DNA from: JBAXTE01 sp038240835
GTDB taxonomy: Bacteria > Bacteroidota > Bacteroidia > Bacteroidales > WCHB1-69
NCBI GenBank assembly: GCA_038240835.1
Contig: JBBRGJ010000044.1
Location: 1 to 21,718, forward strand
Reading direction: 5' to 3'
DNA: 21,718 nucleotides
Under the pieces are notes generated by a model. It worked only from the letters and a program-made list of their open reading frames with translations, did no database searches and had not been told where the DNA came from. The position numbers and the translations under genes are program-made. Each line of letters opens with the position of its first letter. Within the stretch, counting starts at the first letter, position 1. Below, in pieces: positions 8,247 through 16,402 of this stretch.

Positions 8247-8721
8247 AACAAAAAAGTTCGAATATAACGAGTACCCTTCCAAAGAGGCACTAGAAGCAAA
8301 CGATCGTTTGTTACTCGAAACAGCCATCGAGGCTTCTAACAGTGCATATGCTCCCTATTCTGAGTTTAGAGTGGGTGCAGCTTTGTTGTTGGAAAACGGA
8401 GAAATTGTGATTGGAAACAATCAAGAAAATGCTGCGTATCCATCGGGATTGTGTGCCGAAAGAGTTGCTATGTTTTACGCTTCTGCAAAATTTCCTGGCG
8501 TTCCTTTTAAAGCCATTGCCATTACAGCAAACAGCGACAAAGTGAACATCTGTTCCCCTATTTCTCCTTGTGGTGCATGCCGCCAAGTGATGGTGGAATA
8601 CGAAGTAATCTCTAAAAATCCAATTAGAGTTATTTTAGCAGGTCACACTGGCGCCGTTCAGATTATAGATAGTGTAAATGATTTGCTCCCCTTTAGTTTT
8701 GGTCCAGACGAATTAAAGTAA
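8239..8721 (+). CDS. cdd: Cytidine deaminase
   Basis: The enzyme converts cytidine and deoxycytidine to uridine and deoxyuridine in pyrimidine salvage. The 160-aa protein has the homotetrameric-type zinc site: C72-A73-E74 (GLCAER), in which Glu is the proton shuttle, and P110-C-G-A-C114. The N-terminal SAYAPYSEFRVGAALL and NQENAAYPSG segments match the substrate-binding region. Its start lies inside the end of the ligase-like gene (8-base overlap), which implies translational coupling. Functionally it is a stray housekeeping gene between two glycan genes. Confidence 0.96.
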   Translation: MIKTKKFEYNEYPSKEALEANDRLLLETAIEASNSAYAPYSEFRVGAALLLENGEIVIGNNQENAAYPSGLCAERVAMFYASAKFPGVPFKAIAITANSDKVNICSPISPCGACRQVMVEYEVISKNPIRVILAGHTGAVQIIDSVNDLLPFSFGPDELK

Positions 8722-8754
8722 CGGGACTTCTTATATTTCCAAGCATCTATAAAT

Positions 8755-9729
8755 ATGGCTTTTAATATCTCTGTCGTTATTCCAAATTATAATGGAAAAT
8801 CTCTGTTAGAACAAAACCTACCGTTTGTTTACAACGCCCTCCAGACATCCGGAATCACAGATTATGAGATAATAATCCCTGATGATGCCTCTAGCGACGA
8901 TTCTGTTAATTTTTTAAGAACAAATTATCCCGAAATAATCGTGATTGAAAACACCACCAATAGTGGTTTTTCAGGCAATACAAACCAAGGAATATTTGCA
9001 GCTCAAAAGGAGTTGGTGTTGATATTAAATTCAGATGTGGAGCTTACCTCTGGATATTTTGTTCCACTTCTCCCCTATTTCGAAAAAGAGGACACTTTTG
9101 GCGTAAGCGGCAGAATTATCGCCATGGATGGTGAAAAAATTCAAGACGGAGCGAAATTCCCAGAGTATAATTACACAAATATTATTTCTACAAAAAACTA
9201 CATTTCTAAAGATACAGATTCACTTCCCACCCTTTTTATGTCGGGAGCAAATGCGTTGATTGATAGAGAAAAGTTAGTAAAAATGGGCGGTTTTAACGAA
9301 ATGTACAACCCCTACTACTCCGAAGATGTAGATTTAGGACTTCGTGCGTGGCGACTTGGATATCAGCTGTATTACGACCACCGCGCTATCTGCAAACACC
9401 CCAACTCGGCAACCATCAAAAAAGAATCTAGCAAAAAAGTAAAAATAATATCCAAAAGGAACAAAATGTATGTTCATTTTTTCCACCTCAACGGGTTAGA
9501 ACTCTATCTTTTTATGACAAAAACCGCCATTAAGGCACTGTTTAGATTGTTGGTATTGGATTTTAATTTCTTTAAATCTTTCCAACTATTTTTGGCGAAC
9601 ACCACTGATCTTCGTAAGATTAAAAGAGAGTTTGAAAAGCTGGAAAGTGGAGTTCAAATAAAATCAATATCAGAGGTTATCCAAAATATTCAATTAAAAA
9701 TTAAGGGATTGGAAATCGTTAAGTTTTAG
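8755..9729 (+). CDS. Glycosyltransferase family 2
   Basis: It is predicted to transfer a sugar from a nucleotide donor to a glycan acceptor at the cytoplasmic membrane face. The 324-aa protein shows the GT-A fold pattern: ISVVIPNYNG at 5-14, DDASSDDS at 43-50, the metal-binding LNSDVEL with N92-S93-D94, and SEDVDLGLRAWRLGY at 189-203 with the likely acceptor-side acidic residues. A basic, hydrophobic C-terminal region (about 235-275) may lie on the membrane. It is the last gene of the plus block, 33 bases after cdd and just before a strong terminator. With the ligase-like gene two positions upstream it suggests a surface glycan role. The specific sugar cannot be told. Confidence 0.9.
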   Translation: MAFNISVVIPNYNGKSLLEQNLPFVYNALQTSGITDYEIIIPDDASSDDSVNFLRTNYPEIIVIENTTNSGFSGNTNQGIFAAQKELVLILNSDVELTSGYFVPLLPYFEKEDTFGVSGRIIAMDGEKIQDGAKFPEYNYTNIISTKNYISKDTDSLPTLFMSGANALIDREKLVKMGGFNEMYNPYYSEDVDLGLRAWRLGYQLYYDHRAICKHPNSATIKKESSKKVKIISKRNKMYVHFFHLNGLELYLFMTKTAIKALFRLLVLDFNFFKSFQLFLANTTDLRKIKREFEKLESGVQIKSISEVIQNIQLKIKGLEIVKF

Positions 9730-9781
9730 TTTTCACCACCTAGGATCAAAGCACAACCATTTCTGGAAAATAAAAGAACAA

Positions 9782-9819
9782 AAAAAAGGTTCAAACTTTC
9801 GCAAGTTTGAACCTTTTTT
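9782..9819. terminator. Bidirectional intrinsic terminator
   Basis: A perfect 17-bp inverted repeat has arms at 9782-9798 and 9803-9819 around a tcgc loop. The A-run on one side and T-run on the other give a U-tract in both directions. It sits between the converging GT2 gene (plus) and the lipoprotein gene (minus), so it most likely terminates both. Confidence 0.92.
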
Positions 9820-9836
9820 AAATGAAATAGCAAATA

Positions 9837-10403
9837 TTATTTACTTTTTTTCCATGAAGCCAAAAGACTGCTTGTAGTCTCAGCATCTACTTCTTGAACC
9901 TTGGTAGATAATGTAAGTTTTTTAGTAGCTTTATCCCATGAAATTACTGGAAGATAATCAGGTGCTTGCACTCCATTTGTACTGCCAAACGACTCAGAAG
10001 AGAGTGACGACAAGTAATATTGGAATGGAGACATTTTGTCGAATTGATAAAGTTTTACTTGACTAATTTTAGTAAATTCAAATACGATAATCCCGTTTAA
10101 TTTACCATTTTCTTCGTAAAGTTTCTTTTCGATCATCTTTGCATCAGGAAATGTTTTTTCAATTTCGTCGCTTTTGATATATTTATCAGCGAGTTCTTCA
10201 AAATCAGCTGCAATTTCTTCGGTTTTAGAAAGATCTTCTTTGTCTTTTTTCGACATGATGTTATTAAACTTAATGGAAAGTTTACCACCACCTGTATTAT
10301 TTAATTCAAAGGTGTAATCTTTTGTTTCGCAGGTTAAACAGCTAGACAATAAATAGGTAGCCACTAAAATGACTGAAAAAATAGTGATTCTTCTTATGTT
10401 CAT
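9837..10403 (-). CDS. Predicted lipoprotein of unknown function
   Basis: I do not recognise the family. The 188-aa product begins with a lipoprotein signal peptide: positive residues at 4-5, a hydrophobic stretch at 6-19, and lipobox LSSC with Cys22 as the likely lipidation site. The mature part contains a glycine- and lysine-rich strand pattern (NNTGGGKLSIKFNN) and a helical charged middle (about 50-105), ending in WKKSK. It has its own promoter box upstream and shares the downstream terminator. Its neighbour on the same strand is the very large exported protein; both are envelope proteins, but a joint function is only a guess. Confidence 0.8.
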   Translation of the reverse strand: MNIRRITIFSVILVATYLLSSCLTCETKDYTFELNNTGGGKLSIKFNNIMSKKDKEDLSKTEEIAADFEELADKYIKSDEIEKTFPDAKMIEKKLYEENGKLNGIIVFEFTKISQVKLYQFDKMSPFQYYLSSLSSESFGSTNGVQAPDYLPVISWDKATKKLTLSTKVQEVDAETTSSLLASWKKSK

Positions 10404-10431
10404 ATTTTATTAGTTTAAGTTATTACTATTG

Positions 10432-10439
10432 CAAATATA
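10432..10439 (-). promoter_or_regulatory. Bacteroidetes -7 promoter box for the lipoprotein gene
   Basis: The minus strand reads TATATTTG, an exact match to TAnnTTTG, 29 bases before the lipoprotein ATG. It lies in the gap after the large gene's stop codon, so the lipoprotein is likely transcribed on its own. Confidence 0.6.
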
Positions 10440-10497
10440 CCATGTTTTTTAGAAAATATTGTTAACGAGCCTATTTTTTTCGCTTAAATTAGTTTGC

Positions 10498-13400
10498 TTA
10501 ATCCTCTTTTACCTCTTCGTCGGTAATACTCATTGCTTTTTTAAATTTCACCAAAATTGATTTGTTCCCTGGTCTGTACTCAAAACTAGGTTTTCCTTTA
10601 TCACTTTTTGTTCTTCTATCATCACCTTTCATTAAGGTCATTTTCGACATAAAGTCTTTATCCGTTGAGTAAATAGTCATGGTATTAGACTTGTATTGGA
10701 AGAAAAACTCAGTTTCATCTATTTTGAAGTACATATTTAAATCGTCCCTAGATCTACCTTTTTTAAGTTGAATAACACCCGGCACAAACCTATTCACTTG
10801 ATTTTTGCCAAGCAGTGCAAATCCAATATCACCATAAGAGATGAATGATTTTAGTTCAGAATTCCATTTAAAATTAATGTCGGAGATTAAGAATGTGCTG
10901 AGAAGTTTTGCAGGTATTTTTTTAAACCTCATCTCTTTTTTAAGCTCAGCAATCTCCTTTTCACCTTCTTTGTTGCCCAGAATTTCAATAATGGTTTGAT
11001 GGTACCGATCGTTATCAACCACATCAATTCCGTCTAAACTGGAAGATCCTTCGATGTAGTCGCTCATTATTTTGAGCAATACCTCACTAAAATGGAAGTT
11101 CACGGTTGCTGCCAAATCAATGGTTGTGGAATCGATGGTTAAATAGCTCTCAATTTTCCCAAAGGTAAACATATCAATTGCGCCCAATTTAGCGCCTAAT
11201 TTAATCTGTCCCAATCCGGAAGCTACGCATGTTTTTTTATTAAAAAGAATGATATTCCCAGGCAAAGTGCTATCTGCAATCTTCTCTGCGGAAGAGATAA
11301 TATATGAATCCAACTCTTTGTTGAATGTCAAATATCCATACGCAGAAACCACTTCTGGATCGTTGATGCTCTCCTTGGACGTTGCAAATGCGCTATAGAT
11401 TTTCCCTTCGGGCGTTGCAACAATGGCATTTGCAATTTTCTTATTGTTAACATCCTTGCTGTTCTCGTTGGTTGGAATCAGAATTTCTCGTGGATTGATA
11501 TCCGCTTTAAACCTCAAAGCAGTTCGTTGCACGGTATCACAACCTTGAACTAAAGATGTAGCGCCGTCGAAATTTAAAAACTCATTTTCTGCCACCAATT
11601 TTACGGCTCCATAATAGTTAAAGTTTGGACTTAATGTAAAACCAACCTCTTTTTCTATTTTTCCTAACGCCAACGTTGTAAGCTTTTTATCCACAAAAAT
11701 AGTATCGAACAACACTTTTTGTTTCTGATCGTCTTCGTCAATGTATAGGTATGAACCTTTTGCACTATACCAGTTTTTACCAGCAATTAGAGAAGTTGCA
11801 TCCACAAATTCGTGATATTTAGTCGTCACATTGGCAAGTATTTTACTGTTGTAAAGTGTTTCAATTTCTGCTTTTTTAAATATTTTCACTTTCCCATCGT
11901 AAGGAAAAATGGCAGCATCGGCGACTCTGATAAAACGAACACCTTCTGCATTAATCACATATTCTTTAAGATTATAAATGGCCTTAGTGGCAGAGAACAT
12001 CAAAGAATCCTGGGCTGGATGCGTGGATATCAGATAATTATCCTCTGAAACCATTTCGATAAGTTCGCGAGTAGGCGTTGCTTTTATGTCTACATTTTTA
12101 TGAGGATCATCATAAACCACTGCAATTTCGTCTCTATCCATCATCCAATCAAACTCTTTACACGAGGTTTTGAACTGATTGATTGGAAATTCTACGTTTG
12201 CTTTATAACCATTAGAGACGAAATGTCCTTTTCGGGTTGCAAAATCGATATGCCCTTTGTGGTTTATGGTCTTTAATGCAAAGTCATCAAAATCGTAAGA
12301 TTTCAATTTAAAAGTAGTCGTATCCGAAACGATCTCATGATGTTTCAGCTGAAATTTTTCTGAGTTTAACTGAGCTTTGTTAAAATCTATCTGCCCCGCT
12401 GCCAATGCACCTTGTGGTGTAATTTCAACATTTCCAATCAATTTCGATTCTTTTAAAATATCCAACGGTTTTTCGCGACTAAACACCAACATGCGGTCAT
12501 TGTATGGTTCCCAATGCATAAAGACATCTTTTCCGGTTACACTTGGATATTGGGTTCCAGCCTCTTGTTCACGCACTGTGTATGTGTCCAACGTAGCATT
12601 GGAAGAGTCGGGGAAGAACAAGCAATCATTGGTCGTTCCAGTGGATGTGATGTAATTAATGGTTCCAAATCCTTTAAGCCCCTTGTTGCTCAAATCGATT
12701 CTATTCAGGAATGTTCCTTTTCCGCCATACGCCAACATCCCATTTTCGGGAGTATTGTGAATAAATCCGAGTGAAAAATCGGGCCTTACTTTCAGTGGTT
12801 TTACAATGTCTTCAAAAATTCCCGCTGAAACCAAGTAGCCGTTAAACTCGATAGAATCGGTGGCAAAATCGTCGAGTTTTTCGATTTTAAATGGGTTAAC
12901 TCTAAAGTAGAATTTCTCTTTTTTGTAAACGCCATCGTGAATAAACGGTTTGTTGTAATAGACATTACCAGGCGTGGTGGAGGTAAATATTGGGAATTGA
13001 GGCGCCGATTTTGTTCCCGATTTATTGTTGGGTTCATCTATTTCTATCACCCCTTTTATGTCCTCGATCACACTTTTCACCTTCACCAGTGGAAACTCTC
13101 CCTCTCTATTTTGTTCTCCCTTTTTGTCCTCTACAAAAAAGGTAACGGAGTCTACCACTGTTAAATCAAGGTTGAATTTTTCGTAGCTAAAATCACATTT
13201 TTTGGCATAAAAGTCAAATAAACCCGCTTCAATTTTTCCCGAAAACTCAAAATCACGATTTTTCTTTAATAATATCTCACCTTTATAGGGGAAAATATTG
13301 ACAATTTGCGAGTCGCTAAGGGTGACTACACCTACGCCATAAATTTGCAAATCGTAATTGAGCAGACTTAAACGAGCATTTTCTTTGCTTTTTACACTCG

Positions 13401-15012
13401 AGCTAAAGCGGATAATATCATAATCTCTCTTTTTGGCTTCTGCAAGGATAAAGTTGCGTAATTTTGGTTTGTTTTTAACAATCTCTTTGTCGATATCGTA
13501 CTCTAAAAATCCAAGAATAGCAATTTGCATCACAAATGATTTTACATCATCTTTGGAATATTTTAAGTATTCCACCAACTGATCCAGAGGGGCTACCTCC
13601 TTTTTGCGTTCTCTAAAAAACTTATTGATTTTATAGAGTGGATTTACATCATTGTACCCTTTAATCTCTCTCAATCGATCTTGATCAAAATAGTCTTCCG
13701 ATTCGAAAATAGCGGTAGTTTCTACACCTGGACCCGGCAACATTTTAAAATCGAAGAAATTTTCGTCTGTTTTCCAATAAAGAGCTTCAAAATACATATC
13801 TATTTTATGATAGGTATTGTAAAATGGACCTCTTGAAAGACCTTCACTTAAGCGGACCAACATGACCTCTTTTTTCTTATCGTCGTATCTGAAATTGATT
13901 GCAGGATGTGAAATGGTATCTTTGTCGATAAAAATCATAGCGCGAGCCATGTTCGAAGAGATTAGCCCTTTTTTGAGCACCATTTCTTGTGTGCCAATGA
14001 CCAAAAAACGTTTTCCATTTCTTTTAAAAACCAACTGAGCATCTTGAGTTTCGTCGCCAGAGCCTAAAAACTTAGCACCTCTCATTTGCACCCCCCCCTC
14101 AAAATCAACATTATCGAAATAATTATTTAGGGTAATTCGTTTATCATACGATTTAAATCTTGGAAAAGTAGTTTTATCTTCTGTGGTTCCGATGGTGGCT
14201 TTATCTTCAAGTTTTCCTTTTAAAGGTTTACTGAAAAACTCAGTATTGGTATACAATACAGAATCGGCTTCAATGTTTGGTTTGCGAAGCAGAATAGTCG
14301 CTTTAGGGACATCTGCATACACTTTGTTGGCGTCAAAACCAGCGCGTTCCCAGGTAATTCTTCCCTTTTTGGTGGTGGCAATGGCTAGCGAAGGATAAAA
14401 AACTACTTCTGTGTTTAACAATACGATGCTATCGTTGTAAGCTTTTCCGATTAAGTTTCCTTTTGCAAAAACAATTTTGGGAATAGTATCAAAATCAATT
14501 TTATAAGAATCGGTGGAAACATACCATTGCACTTGATTAGCAGAATAGATCATCCCTGTTTTGAAAAAATCGCTATAATCGTCCAAAAAGTTATTGAACT
14601 TGCCTTTATTTTTATCCATCATGTGCACCAATCCTTTAGACCAAGCTTTCATCTCCACATCACTTGGATTGGTCTCGGTAAAGGCCATGTAACAGTATAT
14701 GTAACTTTCTAAATAGGGAAAAACAAGCATTTTTTTGCCAATCATTAAATTGGCCATGTTGATAAAATTCTCTTTCTCTGGCATTTTTATCGACGCCGAG
14801 ATCCAATATAAATCAAACGCTTTAATCAGTTTTTCAGCTTTATCTTTGTGCTCTTTGTTGGTGCTTTTAAAAATCTCTTTGATCTCCATCACCGTTTTGG
14901 TTTCGTCCGACGAGAGAGGTTTGATATTCTGTGCTACCGCCGATTCCGAAAAGAGGAAAAGCAGTGTTGCTAAGGCAAATACCGAAGAGTGAAAGGAAAA
15001 AAAGTTTTTCAT
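10498..15012 (-). CDS. Very large exported protein of unknown function
   Basis: No family is recognised. I place the start at ATG 15012 (about 1504 aa), because MKNFFSFHSSVFALATLLF followed by SESAVAQ then forms a clean signal peptide cut near residue 28. In-frame ATGs at 15033 and 15078 would put extra residues before it. The mature protein starts with a helical region (about 30-170). The rest is rich in alternating hydrophobic residues and short repeats about green-like edges such as GKGTFLNRIDLSNKGLKGFGTINYIT and IDFNKAQLNSEKF, suggesting long beta-structure without membrane segments. It ends in a charged tail. Periplasmic or outer-membrane-associated location is inference. A run of eight Gs in the coding strand lies near residue 305. 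It could instead be described as an AsmA/OstA-like scaffold, but I saw no motif to prove this. Confidence 0.85.
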   Translation of the reverse strand: MKNFFSFHSSVFALATLLFLFSESAVAQNIKPLSSDETKTVMEIKEIFKSTNKEHKDKAEKLIKAFDLYWISASIKMPEKENFINMANLMIGKKMLVFPYLESYIYCYMAFTETNPSDVEMKAWSKGLVHMMDKNKGKFNNFLDDYSDFFKTGMIYSANQVQWYVSTDSYKIDFDTIPKIVFAKGNLIGKAYNDSIVLLNTEVVFYPSLAIATTKKGRITWERAGFDANKVYADVPKATILLRKPNIEADSVLYTNTEFFSKPLKGKLEDKATIGTTEDKTTFPRFKSYDKRITLNNYFDNVDFEGGVQMRGAKFLGSGDETQDAQLVFKRNGKRFLVIGTQEMVLKKGLISSNMARAMIFIDKDTISHPAINFRYDDKKKEVMLVRLSEGLSRGPFYNTYHKIDMYFEALYWKTDENFFDFKMLPGPGVETTAIFESEDYFDQDRLREIKGYNDVNPLYKINKFFRERKKEVAPLDQLVEYLKYSKDDVKSFVMQIAILGFLEYDIDKEIVKNKPKLRNFILAEAKKRDYDIIRFSSSVKSKENARLSLLNYDLQIYGVGVVTLSDSQIVNIFPYKGEILLKKNRDFEFSGKIEAGLFDFYAKKCDFSYEKFNLDLTVVDSVTFFVEDKKGEQNREGEFPLVKVKSVIEDIKGVIEIDEPNNKSGTKSAPQFPIFTSTTPGNVYYNKPFIHDGVYKKEKFYFRVNPFKIEKLDDFATDSIEFNGYLVSAGIFEDIVKPLKVRPDFSLGFIHNTPENGMLAYGGKGTFLNRIDLSNKGLKGFGTINYITSTGTTNDCLFFPDSSNATLDTYTVREQEAGTQYPSVTGKDVFMHWEPYNDRMLVFSREKPLDILKESKLIGNVEITPQGALAAGQIDFNKAQLNSEKFQLKHHEIVSDTTTFKLKSYDFDDFALKTINHKGHIDFATRKGHFVSNGYKANVEFPINQFKTSCKEFDWMMDRDEIAVVYDDPHKNVDIKATPTRELIEMVSEDNYLISTHPAQDSLMFSATKAIYNLKEYVINAEGVRFIRVADAAIFPYDGKVKIFKKAEIETLYNSKILANVTTKYHEFVDATSLIAGKNWYSAKGSYLYIDEDDQKQKVLFDTIFVDKKLTTLALGKIEKEVGFTLSPNFNYYGAVKLVAENEFLNFDGATSLVQGCDTVQRTALRFKADINPREILIPTNENSKDVNNKKIANAIVATPEGKIYSAFATSKESINDPEVVSAYGYLTFNKELDSYIISSAEKIADSTLPGNIILFNKKTCVASGLGQIKLGAKLGAIDMFTFGKIESYLTIDSTTIDLAATVNFHFSEVLLKIMSDYIEGSSSLDGIDVVDNDRYHQTIIEILGNKEGEKEIAELKKEMRFKKIPAKLLSTFLISDINFKWNSELKSFISYGDIGFALLGKNQVNRFVPGVIQLKKGRSRDDLNMYFKIDETEFFFQYKSNTMTIYSTDKDFMSKMTLMKGDDRRTKSDKGKPSFEYRPGNKSILVKFKKAMSITDEEVKED

Positions 15013-15067
15013 ATGTGCATATTTTTTAAACATTCTAAGAGCCAAATACTTTGAAAGTTCGATTTGT

Positions 15068-15104
15068 AAAAAAACCAAACTTTGTTGAAATTGCTTTTGG
15101 TTTT
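15068..15104 (-). terminator. Possible weak terminator after prmA
   Basis: On the minus strand AAAACCAAA (from 15104-15096) pairs with TTTGGTTTT (15079-15071) over a 16-base loop and runs into T7, about 10 bases after the prmA stop. The stem is only 9 bp and AT-rich, so termination may be partial, allowing some read-through into the large gene. Confidence 0.4.
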
Positions 15105-15113
15105 ATTGAGATT

Positions 15114-15953
15114 CTATTTCTTTACAAAGATAGCGGCAGTCCAATTGTTAGCGACCATTTTTTTATCAAACTGTAATCCGAGTTCAGTCGCTTTTGTCTT
15201 AATTGCTTCTAAATCATATCCATCGTAAAAACCGCTGAAGAAAATCACACTGTTCTCTTTCATTGCTTTCACATAATGGTGCATATCATTTAAAAGAATA
15301 TTTCTGTTGATATTTGCAAGAATTACGTCAAAAGTTTCGTTTGGAATAGCCGATGCATCGCCTAATATCACATGACAATTGGTGATGTGGTTGCGTTCGT
15401 TATTCTCAACATTATTTTCGTAAGCCCAATGATCGTTATCGATGGCGTAAAGTTTAATAGCGCCCATCATGGAAGCCAATATGGCCAAAACACCAGTTCC
15501 AGAACCCATGTCTAACACCGATTTTCCGACAAAATCAAAATCCAACATCAGCCGAATAATCGAAGCGGTGGTCTCGTGGTGAGCGGTGCCAAATGACATT
15601 TTTGGTTCGATTACTATTTGATATTTTGCATCAAAAGAGTCGGTATGAAAGGGAGCTTTAATCACACATCGGCTGTCGATGATAACGGGTGGGAAATTGC
15701 TCTCCCACACTTCATTCCAGTTGTGATCTTCCACCTCGCTGTGCGAAAAAGTGATGGCAAAAAAGGGATTATTGAGCGCATCCAATGCACTTATTTTGTT
15801 GGCATCAAAAAGTTCTGATTTTATGTATGCTTGCACCCCAATTTCGGTCTCTACAAAACTTTCAAATCCTATTTCTGCAAGTTCAGCAATAAGCACATCT
15901 ACTCCTGGTATTACAGGATCTACTACACAGGTTACTTCAATATAATCGGTCAT
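15114..15953 (-). CDS. prmA: Ribosomal protein L11 methyltransferase
   Basis: PrmA trimethylates lysines and the N-terminus of ribosomal protein L11 using S-adenosylmethionine. The 279-aa protein has the N-terminal substrate-recognition domain (about 1-100), linker IEPKMSFGTAHHETT (115-129), and a Rossmann methyltransferase domain with SAM motif I VLDMGSGTGVLA (146-157), acidic IDND (171-174) and ANINRNIL (213-220), the PrmA counterpart of the N-P-P-Y-type motif. It is separated from tpiA upstream by about 450 bases carrying structured repeats, and is followed closely by the large exported gene. No convincing TAnnTTTG box is visible just upstream. Confidence 0.95.
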   Translation of the reverse strand: MTDYIEVTCVVDPVIPGVDVLIAELAEIGFESFVETEIGVQAYIKSELFDANKISALDALNNPFFAITFSHSEVEDHNWNEVWESNFPPVIIDSRCVIKAPFHTDSFDAKYQIVIEPKMSFGTAHHETTASIIRLMLDFDFVGKSVLDMGSGTGVLAILASMMGAIKLYAIDNDHWAYENNVENNERNHITNCHVILGDASAIPNETFDVILANINRNILLNDMHHYVKAMKENSVIFFSGFYDGYDLEAIKTKATELGLQFDKKMVANNWTAAIFVKK

Positions 15954-16043
15954 GGTTATTTCTTTTGTGTTTGTTGGTCAATTATTGATCTAAGAAACTG
16001 ACGGTTGTTTTTATTTAGAACTCTTTATCTTGAAATATGAACA

Positions 16044-16074
16044 AATCCAAAGGCCGTATAAGAGCCCTTGGATT
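16044..16074 (-). terminator. Hairpin upstream of prmA, possible terminator
   Basis: Arms aatccaaaggc (16044-16054) and gcccttggatt (16064-16074) pair at 10 of 11 positions around a 9-base loop. On the minus strand it is followed by TTGTTCATATTTC, which is T-rich but not a clean U-tract. It may end the tpiA transcript or form part of the prmA leader. Confidence 0.4.
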
Positions 16075-16089
16075 ATATTTTAAATTAAT

Positions 16090-16175
16090 GTTTTCTTGCA
16101 AACTCAATTTGGATTCTGCTCGAAAACAAGTGTTTGACCCCGATTCAAAGAATCGAGGGTTTGCAATAAGAAAAC
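16090..16175. repeat. Inverted repeat related to the nested stem-loop family
   Basis: The left arm gttttcttgcaaac (16090-16103) is complementary to gtttgcaataagaaaac (16159-16175) except for a short bulge. Inside, cgattc (16141-16146) and gaatcg (16150-16155) form a hairpin with loop aaa. The arms match those of the element at 16163-16275 and its right arm overlaps that element, so two foldings compete. It lacks the CGTT, ATTTAC and GCCTC blocks, so it may be a degenerate or partial copy. Confidence 0.5.
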
Positions 16176-16275
16176 GTCAAATTTGAGGCTTTCGCAGCAA
16201 CAAATTTTGGGCGTTTACAGATGTAAATAACCAAAATTTGTTGCAAGAGCAACGAAAAAGTTGACGTTTTCTTGC
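16163..16275 (-). repeat. Nested stem-loop element, copy 1
   Basis: The outer stem is a perfect 13-bp pairing of 16168-16180 (aagaaaacgtcaa) with 16261-16273. The inner stem is a perfect 14-bp pairing of 16197-16210 (gcaacaaattttgg) with 16231-16244. At the tip, TTTAC-agat-GTAAA (16214-16227) forms a small hairpin. Read on the minus strand, CGTTG (16254-16250) lies between the stems on the 5' side and GCCTC (16189-16185) on the 3' side. It is the second element downstream of tpiA. Whether it works as RNA or single-stranded DNA is open. Confidence 0.8.
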
Positions 16276-16283
16276 AAATAAAA

Positions 16284-16401
16284 GGGTTTCTAAAAATTTT
16301 ATTTTTCGAGGCGATCGATGAATTAAAACCACAGTTTACTCCTGTAAATGCGGATTTTAATTATGAAGACCAACGCTGAAAAATGAATTTTTAGAAGTCC
16401 C
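16284..16401 (-). repeat. Nested stem-loop element, copy 2
   Basis: The outer stem joins ttctaaaaatt (16288-16298) with aatttttagaa (16386-16396) and continues through ttatttttc (16299-16307) with 16378-16386. The inner stem joins aattaaaa (16321-16328) with ttttaatt (16355-16362) plus CC/GG. The tip is TTTAC-tcct-GTAAA (16335-16348). On the minus strand CGTTG (16375-16371) and GCCTC (16312-16308) flank the inner stem. It starts one base after the tpiA stop codon. Stem sequences are unrelated to copies 1 and 3 although the skeleton is the same. Confidence 0.75.
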
Positions 16402-16402
16402 G

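Larger units (their letters stand above)
15954..16402. other. Structured intergenic region between tpiA and prmA
   Basis: The 449 bases hold no plausible gene. From the tpiA side they contain two nested stem-loop elements in tandem (16284-16401 and 16163-16275), a related inverted repeat (16090-16175), a possible terminator hairpin (16044-16074), and about 90 bases of AT-rich leader before prmA. The arm gttttcttgcaaa recurs at 16090 and 16265. Confidence 0.85.

Noticed and set aside
12377..12655. Plus-strand open frames within the large exported gene
   Set aside because: They are antisense to a continuous 1500-codon frame and lack motifs or start signals.
16163..16401. Integron attC sites
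   Set aside because: attC sites conserve the ends (R and L boxes) and vary in the centre. Here the terminal loop ATTTAC-ANNN-GTAAAC is conserved, and no integrase or cassette genes are seen.
16163..16401. Self-cleaving ribozyme (hammerhead or similar)
   Set aside because: The conserved blocks do not contain the CUGAUGA and GAAA core of hammerheads, nor any other core I can recognise.
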